Shown here: one piece after another, positions 58,177 through 64,000 of the stretch
Position numbering within the stretch: the first letter of the stretch is position 1
Layout: every line of letters begins with the position of its first letter
Source of the DNA: Amycolatopsis sp. FBCC-B4732
GTDB taxonomy: Bacteria; Actinomycetota; Actinomycetes; Mycobacteriales; Pseudonocardiaceae
Direction of reading: 5' to 3'
Length of the DNA: 64,000 bases
Assembly (NCBI RefSeq): GCF_023008405.1
Contig: NZ_CP095376.1
Span: 4,860,001 to 4,924,000 of the forward strand
Program-made: the position numbers and the translations under genes
Notes under the pieces: generated by a model
What the model saw: the letters and a program-made list of their open reading frames with translations, nothing else
Database searches by the model: none
Told to the model about the DNA's origin: nothing

Positions 58177-60051
58177 TCAGCGGCGGCAGGGGTTGCCCGC
58201 CGGGTGCGCGGTGGTGCCGTGCACGTCCGCCTGGGACTCCGCCAGCACGATCTTCGCCAGCGCCGTGTCCAGCGCCACCGCCTGCTGCTTCACCACGCCG
58301 CCGGACACCGTCTGGCCGTTCAGCTTCAGCGAGCCGATGACCAGCGGAATGGTCAGCGGGGCCGAACCGACCGTGACCGCGACGCCGTTGATCTTCAGCG
58401 AGGCGATGTTCGAGCTGCCGGTCAGGGCCGGGGCGAGGCCGCCCGTCGTCGGCTGGCAGGTCGCCGCCGCCAGGGACTGGATCACGCCCAGCTCGATCGT
58501 CAGGCCGACCGTGCTGATCACCGTCTTGTCGATCTTGGCCGTCGCCTGCGCGTGGTCGCCGGCCGCCGGTGCCGCGGACTGGTTGTCCGGGGTCAGGTCG
58601 GTCGAGGAGGTCAGCGCGTGGGTCTGCACCTTGATCAGGCCCGCGTTGAGCGTCGCGTCGAGGACGGTCTCGCTGTCGTCGGCGCACGGCAGGTTCTGCG
58701 GGTTGGCCACGGCAGCCGTGATGCCGATGACGTTCGCCGCGGTGCCGGTGCAGGAGAAGGCGCCGTCGCGGTCGTCGTCGACGATCGTGCCGACCCCCGT
58801 CGGGTCCACCAGCCCGGCGCCGGCCGGGGCGGAGAGGTTCACGGTGAACGTCTCGTCCGGCTCGTCGACGGTGTCCGGGTTGACCAGGACCGTGACCGGC
58901 TTGGCCGTCTCACCCGGCGCGAAGGTGACGTCGCCGCTGGTGGCGGCGTAGTCCGCCGGCGCGGTGGCGGTGCCGTTCGCGGTGGCGTAGTGGACGCTCA
59001 CCGGGTCGGGACTCGCCCCGCCGAGCAGGGACACGGTGAACGTGGCCGGCACCGGCGCGCCACCCGAGCCTTCGGCCACGGTGACGTCGTTGATGCTCAA
59101 CCCGAGCACGCGCACGGTCGTCGTCTCGACGAAGCCGCGGGACACGCCGTCGACCAGGTAGTCGACCGAGCAGTGGTACGTGCCGGGCGCCGCGTTCGCC
59201 GCCGCCGCGATCGTCTCGGTGAACGTCGCGACGTCGCCGCTGGCCACCGTGGCGCTCGCCGGGGCGTTGGTGAGCGTCAGCTGCGGGTCGCAGCTGGTGA
59301 CGTGCGGGGCCACCGTGACCTCGATGGACTTGATGCCGGCCAGGATGGCCTGCGACACCTGGTTCGAGGGCACGTTGTTGAGCAGCACCCCACCCGTGGC
59401 GTCGGTGATGGCCGTCGCCTGCCCCTCGGCGTCCAGCGCCCCGACGTTGACGGCGACCACGCGGATGTTCGCCGCCTTGAGCGCGGCGATCGTGTCGGCC
59501 AGCGTGTGCCCGCCGCTGGGGTCGTGCGACGGCGCGTCGCCGAACCAGGCGACGATGCGGGTGCCGTCGGGCCGGAAGGTGACGGCGCCGGTGGCCAGTT
59601 CGTACAGCGCGTTCAGGTCGGCTTCGGGGAAGTCCCCGCCGCCGGAGGCCGTCCACTGGTTCGTGCCCGCCTGGATCGCGGCGGTGTCCCCGGTGATGCC
59701 CTGGTTGACCTTGAACGGCACGGTGTCGCTGAAGTCCTTGTACTCGGCGACGCCGAACTGCGCGGTCGGCTGCGCGGCGAGCACGTCCCCGGTGATGGCG
59801 TTGGCGTTGGTCCGGACGTTCGAGATCGCGCTGCCCATGCTGCCGGTGGTGTCGGCCAGCAGGACGAGGTCGGGGTTCGGGGGCACGGCGGAGGTGGTGA
59901 CGTGCTTGGTGACGGTGGTGCTCTGCCCGGCGGCGAGCGTCAGGTCGACGGTGGCCGGATCCACCCCCGGCGGCGCGGCGGATGCCACCGCCGTCGGGGC
60001 CAGCAGCGCGCCGACCGCGGTGAGGGCGACGAAAATCGATCTTCGCGACAT
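58177..60051 (-). CDS. Secreted vWFA/Calx-beta protein, choice-of-anchor P-like
   Basis: 624 residues from ATG 60051 with AAGGGA 7 nt upstream. A Sec signal peptide (MSRRSIFVALTAVGALLAPTAVASA) is followed by a von Willebrand A domain (about 55-240) with the metal site LLADTTGSMGS. A Calx-beta domain (about 330-440; VSVHYATANGTATAPADY, PDTVDEPDETFTVNL) comes next. The C-terminal 180 residues resemble the choice-of-anchor P family (SCTGTAANVIG ... KIVLAESQADVHG). There is no LPXTG or membrane anchor. It is probably an exported adhesion or surface protein without an evident role in polyketide synthesis, marking the likely edge of the cluster. Confidence 0.85.
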   Translation of the reverse strand: MSRRSIFVALTAVGALLAPTAVASAAPPGVDPATVDLTLAAGQSTTVTKHVTTSAVPPNPDLVLLADTTGSMGSAISNVRTNANAITGDVLAAQPTAQFGVAEYKDFSDTVPFKVNQGITGDTAAIQAGTNQWTASGGGDFPEADLNALYELATGAVTFRPDGTRIVAWFGDAPSHDPSGGHTLADTIAALKAANIRVVAVNVGALDAEGQATAITDATGGVLLNNVPSNQVSQAILAGIKSIEVTVAPHVTSCDPQLTLTNAPASATVASGDVATFTETIAAAANAAPGTYHCSVDYLVDGVSRGFVETTTVRVLGLSINDVTVAEGSGGAPVPATFTVSLLGGASPDPVSVHYATANGTATAPADYAATSGDVTFAPGETAKPVTVLVNPDTVDEPDETFTVNLSAPAGAGLVDPTGVGTIVDDDRDGAFSCTGTAANVIGITAAVANPQNLPCADDSETVLDATLNAGLIKVQTHALTSSTDLTPDNQSAAPAAGDHAQATAKIDKTVISTVGLTIELGVIQSLAAATCQPTTGGLAPALTGSSNIASLKINGVAVTVGSAPLTIPLVIGSLKLNGQTVSGGVVKQQAVALDTALAKIVLAESQADVHGTTAHPAGNPCRR

Positions 60052-60729
60052 GGGACATCCCTTTCGAGCACCGGCGGGAAGCCGGATTCGGTGTGGGGTT
60101 CGTGTGAAAGACGGCGGGCGCGCGGATTTGTTAGCCGCGGCCGCCGACGTCACCCGGAACGCCCTGCGCCCAGGGCTCAACGGGTTAACGGCCTGCGTAC
60201 AGGTCTACGCAGGCGATGCCGGGAATGCGCCGAACGATCGGAATCCGCCGGGTTTTCCTCACACTTCGGAGCGACGGGTGGCGTGTATTACAAAACCGTG
60301 CGTGTCGCCTTTCGCCGGAAGTCCGACGCTTTCTGCCACCCAGCGCCGGAACTACCACCCGGATGTCGTAACGCGCGAAGGCGCGGACCAATCAAATCCG
60401 ATTTGTCCTTTTCTCCCGCGAAACGGGCCGATCGAGCGACAGAAAATACCGCCGCGCCTGCCCGGTCAGCGGGACACCCCGGACACCCCTGCGACGGAAG
60501 GACTTGCCCAGGATCCGCACAATGGCGGTGTACGCGCGGCCGGCTGCCCGTAAGTGCCCGCGGATGTGCACGGATGGCCCGCTCAGCCGACTCCGGCCCG
60601 GCGGATCACCTAAGATCATCGGCAAAGCCAACACCGTTCCCGATGCCCTGGGGGAATTCGCCTGCGAACCGAGTTCCGCGATCGATCCGAATTGGTACCG
60701 GCCCGACTGCGACCACCTGGAGCGAATTC
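60052..60729. promoter_or_regulatory. 678-bp divergent intergenic region between vWFA and SARP genes
   Basis: This is the most A+T-rich long stretch of the window and should hold both promoters. I see one perfect palindrome, CAAATC-C-GATTTG (60393-60405), followed by a pyrimidine run (TCCTTTTCTC). The SARP start has GGAG 9 nt upstream. No convincing gene is present; short open frames here lack codon bias. Confidence 0.6.
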
Positions 60730-63396
60730 ATGGAGTTTTCCCTGCTCGGCCCGCTCGAAGTCACTGCGCAGGGACGCCGGGTCCCGCTGGGCGGTGTCAA
60801 GCAGCGCTTGACCCTCGCACTCCTGCTGCTGCGGCACAACTCGCTGATCTCGGTCAACCAGCTCATGGACGCGCTTTGGCCGGACGAGGCTCCGGTGTCC
60901 GCGCGCAAGATGCTGCACAACGCCGTGTCCGGGCTCCGGAAACTGCTCGCCTCGGACGACAGCGCCGAACCGCCGCTGCTGCTCACCCGCTCCCCCGGCT
61001 ACCTGCTGCGCATCCGGCCGCAGGACATCGACCTCGTGCGCTTCAACGAAGTCGCCGTGCAGGGGCACGCGGCGCTCGCCGGCGGGTGCTGGGAGCAGGC
61101 GTCCGAGCTGCTGGGCGAGGCGACGGCCATGTGGCGGGGCCCGATCCTGGCCGACCTGACCGACCAGGCCCTCGACTGGCCCGAGATCGGCATCGTCGGC
61201 AACGCGCGGCTGATGGCGCTGGAAGACCGGATGGAGGCGGACTTCCACCTCGGGCGGCACCGCGAGGTGCTGACCGAGCTGGAGGTGCTCGTCGAGCAGG
61301 AACCGTTGCGGGAACGCCTGTGCGGCCTGCTGATGCGGGTGCTCTACCAGCGCGGCAGGCAGGCCGACGCGCTCGCCGTCTACAGCCGCACCCGCAGCGC
61401 GCTCGTGGAGAAGCTGGGCCTGGACCCCAGCCCCGAGCTGCAGCAGCTGGAGCACGCGATCCTCACCCAGGACAGCTCGCTGGGGCAGGTGGCCGAGCCG
61501 GTCGTCGCCGGGCAGCGAGCGCCGGAGCCGCCGTCCGGCGGGCCCGGCGCCGAAGTTCCGGAACCGCGGACGGCGGGCACCGAGGGCGCGCACGTCCCGC
61601 TGGAAGAGCTCAAGCGCATCAGCACGGTGGTGATCGCCGCCGGGCCCGCGCCCGGACTGTCCGCGGGGCCACAGGACCTCGCCGCCATCCGCGGCTACCT
61701 CGACGACGTCGTCCGCGCCGAAGCCCGGTCGCGCCGGACCCGCGTGATCGGGCCGGACGGGACCGGCGACGGTGACTGCGCCGCGCTGCTCGGCCCCGCG
61801 CACCGCGTCTGGCGTGACGTCACGGGAGCGCCGTCGGCCCCGGTGTGGCTGGTCACCGCCGGGCACGGGGCGGCGGGCGAAGCCGAACCGTGGCAGGCAC
61901 TGCAGCTGGCGCACGCGCTCAACGGCAGGCTGACCGCCGAACCGCGGTGCCGCACCGCCGACGGGCAGCAGCTGCCGTTCGAGGTGCGCGTCGTCGTCGC
62001 CACCGGCCCGGCCGTGGTGCGCCACGACGACCCGGCGCGGTCCTGGCCCCGGCCGTCCGACGACCTCGTCGAGCTCTGCCTGCGCCTGCTGGAGGACGAC
62101 GCCGCGGGCCCGGTGCGGGTCTGCCCGACCACGGCCGAGGCGGTGCGGCTGCTGAACCGGCCGGACGACCTCCCGTTCGTCGGCCGCGAGCGCGAGCTCG
62201 CCGCCCTCGACGCCGCGCTGGAAGGCGCCCGCACGCTGCGGCAGCCGCACCTGCTGACCCTGTTCGGCGAGGCCGGTTCCGGCCGCACCCGCCTGCTGGA
62301 GGAATGGCGCCGCCGCGGGCCGGGCGACGCCGGGACCCGCGCCACGGTGCTGGTCGGCCGCACGCCGTCGGCGATCAGCGTGGGCAGCCGCGTCACGGCG
62401 CTGGCCGAGCTGGTCCGCGCGGCGGCGGGCATCGGCGCGGCCGACGCCATGCCGTTCGCGCTGGCGCGGCTGGGCGACGTCGTGAACGGCGTCGTCGACG
62501 AACGCCGGGCGCCGTGGATCCTCTCCCACCTGAGCGTGCTGCTGGAGGCCGACCACGGCGACCGCGCCTGGACCGCGGACACGTTCGACGCGTGGACCCA
62601 GTTCTTCGAGGCGCTGGCCGCGCGGACGCCGGTGGCGCTGGTGGTGGAGAACCTGCAGTGGAGCGACGACGTCGTCCTCGACTTCCTCGACCACCTCCTC
62701 GAACGGTCGGGCGGCGTGCCGCTGCTGGTGGTCGCGAGCGCCCGCCCGGACCTGCTGACCCGCCGCCGGTCGTGGGGCGGGGGCAAGCTGCACAGCACGT
62801 CGGTCTGCCTGCACCCGCTCGCCGACGACGAGGCCGCGCGCCTGATGTGGGAGGCGTACAAGGCCACGCGCATCCCGGTCGGCCACGCGGTCCCGGACGA
62901 GCACCCGGAGTCCCTCGTCCCGCTCGCGGGCGCCCTCGGCGGTAACCCGCTGTTCGCCATCGAGTACGGCCGGCGGCTGTCCGGCGCGGATCCGGCGAGT
63001 CTCCCGGACCCGATCCCGTACTCGGTGCGTTCCCGGCTGGAGGTCGCCCTCGACCTGCTGCCCACGGAGGCGCGGGCGGTGCTCTACGACGTGGCGGTGT
63101 GCGGCGACGACGTCACCGAGACGGTGGTGGCCACGCTGGCGGCCGAGGACGGCTACCACGCCAGCGGACGGTGGCTGCGCCTGCTGGTGAACCGCGGAAT
63201 GCTGCGCTGCGTCCGGCGGCCGGGTGATCTGGCCTGGACTCGTTACGCGTTCACGAACACCCGGCTGCGGGAGGTCGCGCTGTCGCGGGTGCCGGCGCCG
63301 GTGCGGGCGCGGAAGGAGCAGCTGATCGACGCGGCCCGCGCGCCGCGGGCGAGCGCGGAGAGCACGGCGGTGGCGGCCCGGTCACCGGTCGGCTGA
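60730..63396 (+). CDS. SARP-family activator with cyclase-like and ATPase domains (PimR-like)
   Basis: 888 residues from ATG 60730. Residues 1-90 are the OmpR-type DNA-binding domain (MEFSLLGPLEVTAQGRRVPL ... LWPDEAP). Residues 95-245 are the bacterial transcriptional activation domain (DLVRFNEVAVQGHAAL ... YQRGRQADALAVYSRTRSAL). Residues about 295-470 resemble a decayed guanylate-cyclase homology domain (FEVRVVVATGPAVV, VRVCPTTAEAVRLL). An ATPase follows, with FGEAGSGRTRLL (Arg in place of Walker A Lys) and LVVENLQWSD. SARP plus cyclase-like plus LAL-like ATPase is the reported architecture of PimR, the pimaricin activator that switches on PimM. PimR is near 1200 residues, so this protein is shorter at the C-terminus, and its last codons are part of a tandem repeat. 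Confidence 0.9.
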   Translation: MEFSLLGPLEVTAQGRRVPLGGVKQRLTLALLLLRHNSLISVNQLMDALWPDEAPVSARKMLHNAVSGLRKLLASDDSAEPPLLLTRSPGYLLRIRPQDIDLVRFNEVAVQGHAALAGGCWEQASELLGEATAMWRGPILADLTDQALDWPEIGIVGNARLMALEDRMEADFHLGRHREVLTELEVLVEQEPLRERLCGLLMRVLYQRGRQADALAVYSRTRSALVEKLGLDPSPELQQLEHAILTQDSSLGQVAEPVVAGQRAPEPPSGGPGAEVPEPRTAGTEGAHVPLEELKRISTVVIAAGPAPGLSAGPQDLAAIRGYLDDVVRAEARSRRTRVIGPDGTGDGDCAALLGPAHRVWRDVTGAPSAPVWLVTAGHGAAGEAEPWQALQLAHALNGRLTAEPRCRTADGQQLPFEVRVVVATGPAVVRHDDPARSWPRPSDDLVELCLRLLEDDAAGPVRVCPTTAEAVRLLNRPDDLPFVGRERELAALDAALEGARTLRQPHLLTLFGEAGSGRTRLLEEWRRRGPGDAGTRATVLVGRTPSAISVGSRVTALAELVRAAAGIGAADAMPFALARLGDVVNGVVDERRAPWILSHLSVLLEADHGDRAWTADTFDAWTQFFEALAARTPVALVVENLQWSDDVVLDFLDHLLERSGGVPLLVVASARPDLLTRRRSWGGGKLHSTSVCLHPLADDEAARLMWEAYKATRIPVGHAVPDEHPESLVPLAGALGGNPLFAIEYGRRLSGADPASLPDPIPYSVRSRLEVALDLLPTEARAVLYDVAVCGDDVTETVVATLAAEDGYHASGRWLRLLVNRGMLRCVRRPGDLAWTRYAFTNTRLREVALSRVPAPVRARKEQLIDAARAPRASAESTAVAARSPVG

Positions 63397-63864
63397 ACCC
63401 GGGGCCCGGCAGCTCCCGCGCGTCGGTGGCCGGGCCGCCGGAGCACCGCACGCGAGCGCGGTCACCAGGTCGGCCGAGCCCAGGCCCGGCTTCCGAGGTT
63501 CCCGCTCCTGCCCTGGGGCGGGCAGCCCGGCCGCAACGGAGCACCGCGCACGAGCGGAGAGCACGGCGGTCCCCGACCGCGCCTCGGTCGGCTGAGCCCG
63601 GGCCCGGCTCGGGCAGACGCGGCCCGCACACCGCGGGCGAGCGTGGAGAGCACCGCGGTGGCGGCCCGCTCTCCAGTCGGCTGAGCCCCGGGGCCCGGCA
63701 GCTCCCGCACGTCGGCCGAGCCCAGGCCCAGCTCGGGCAGACGCGGCCCGCACACCGCGTCCGCGCGTGGAGAGCACCGCGGTGGCGGCCCGCTCTCCAG
63801 TCGGCTGAGCCCCGGGGCCCGGCAGCTCCCGCACGTCGGCCGAGCCCAGGCCCGGCTCGGGCAG
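63331..63864. repeat. Degenerate tandem repeats derived from the SARP gene 3' end, 124-bp period
   Basis: 63617-63740 and 63741-63864 are near-identical 124-bp units. A shorter, more diverged copy lies at about 63540-63613. The ancestral-looking copy is 63331-63430, covering the last 22 codons, stop and 3' flank of the SARP gene; all copies share gcggcccgc, ggagagcacsgcggt and gtcggctga. Minus-strand open frames across the region merely translate the repeat. Confidence 0.8.
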
Positions 63865-64000
63865 CCGGGCCCACGCGCGTCGGCCGCTGTGCACCGGCCA
63901 GGCGCCACCGCAAACCGCGCGATTACTCCGCCGTTTCCGGGCCGGTTTCCGGATTACCGCTCTCCGGGGCCGCCCGGCCTAGGCTCGTTCGGCAAGGCGG
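63397..64000. other. Right-hand intergenic stretch after the SARP gene
   Basis: About 600 bp, mostly the tandem repeat described above. The last 130 bp are less repetitive and include TAGGCT (63980-63985), a possible -10 for a gene starting just beyond the window. I see no gene in the stretch. Confidence 0.5.

Noticed and set aside
60392..60634. An 80-codon minus-strand frame upstream of the SARP gene
   Set aside because: It is Arg-rich with no family resemblance and lies in an A+T-richer promoter region. No ribosome-binding site.
63251..63913. Minus-strand frames of up to 220 codons after the SARP gene
   Set aside because: They translate the 124-bp repeat into repeated Arg/Pro/Gly peptides and overlap the real plus-strand gene end.

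Overview
The window is very G+C-rich actinomycete chromosome. Almost every gene ends its codons in G or C, and the intergenic palindromes and hairpins look like those of the Pseudonocardiaceae, perhaps Amycolatopsis (inference from style; no species marker is present). It holds most of one flank of a modular type I polyketide cluster plus a sugar phosphotransferase operon.

Layout. Positions 1-30739 (minus strand) look like one operon: a GDP-mannose 4,6-dehydratase, a giant six-module PKS (8876 aa) and the first 971 codons of the next PKS, which runs off the left edge. The six modules are DH-KR, KR (A1), KR (A2, with the only non-malonyl-type AT), KR (B), dead KR, KR (B). This is the layout I recall for the NysI/AmphI subunits (modules 9-14) of nystatin and amphotericin, and the order DIII-I-J also matches. 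A divergent PLP aminotransferase (30935-31990) completes a mycosamine pair. Positions 32253-38230 (minus) hold a mannitol/fructose-type PTS operon: kinase, EIIC, EIIB, EIIA, Zn-dehydrogenase, EI, HPr. Positions 38503-45563 (minus) encode a small winged-helix-like protein, a PAS-LuxR regulator of the PimM type and two large LAL regulators. Positions 45826-51211 hold an isolated DUF742 protein and a complete methoxymalonyl-ACP cassette (fkbG on plus; fkbK-J-I-H on minus). Positions 51302-54646 (minus) hold a PqqD-like small protein, a third LAL regulator and a small helical protein. Positions 55212-57977 hold a type II thioesterase, a DeoR-family repressor and a P450. Positions 58177-63396 hold a secreted vWFA/Calx-beta protein and a SARP with a cyclase-like middle and an ATPase domain, as described for PimR.

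How it fits together (inference). The cluster probably makes a mycosaminylated polyene-type macrolide. The SARP, PAS-LuxR and three LAL proteins would be pathway regulators, and the thioesterase would edit stalled chains. The unusual element is the methoxymalonyl-ACP cassette. No polyene of the nystatin family that I know of carries a methoxymalonate-derived unit. The only non-malonyl AT in view (PKS module 3) has FAAH where methylmalonyl ATs have YASH. The product may therefore carry a methoxy group where its relatives carry the C16 methyl/carboxyl branch.

Non-coding features include a 94-bp tandem repeat carrying six TGAACG-ACC-CGTTCA palindromes next to a perfect 20-bp hairpin, a 124-bp tandem repeat derived from the 3' end of the SARP gene, a twin palindrome, several strong terminators, and one TTA codon in a low-G+C island of the giant PKS gene. 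I saw no rRNA, tRNA, CRISPR array or insertion sequence.
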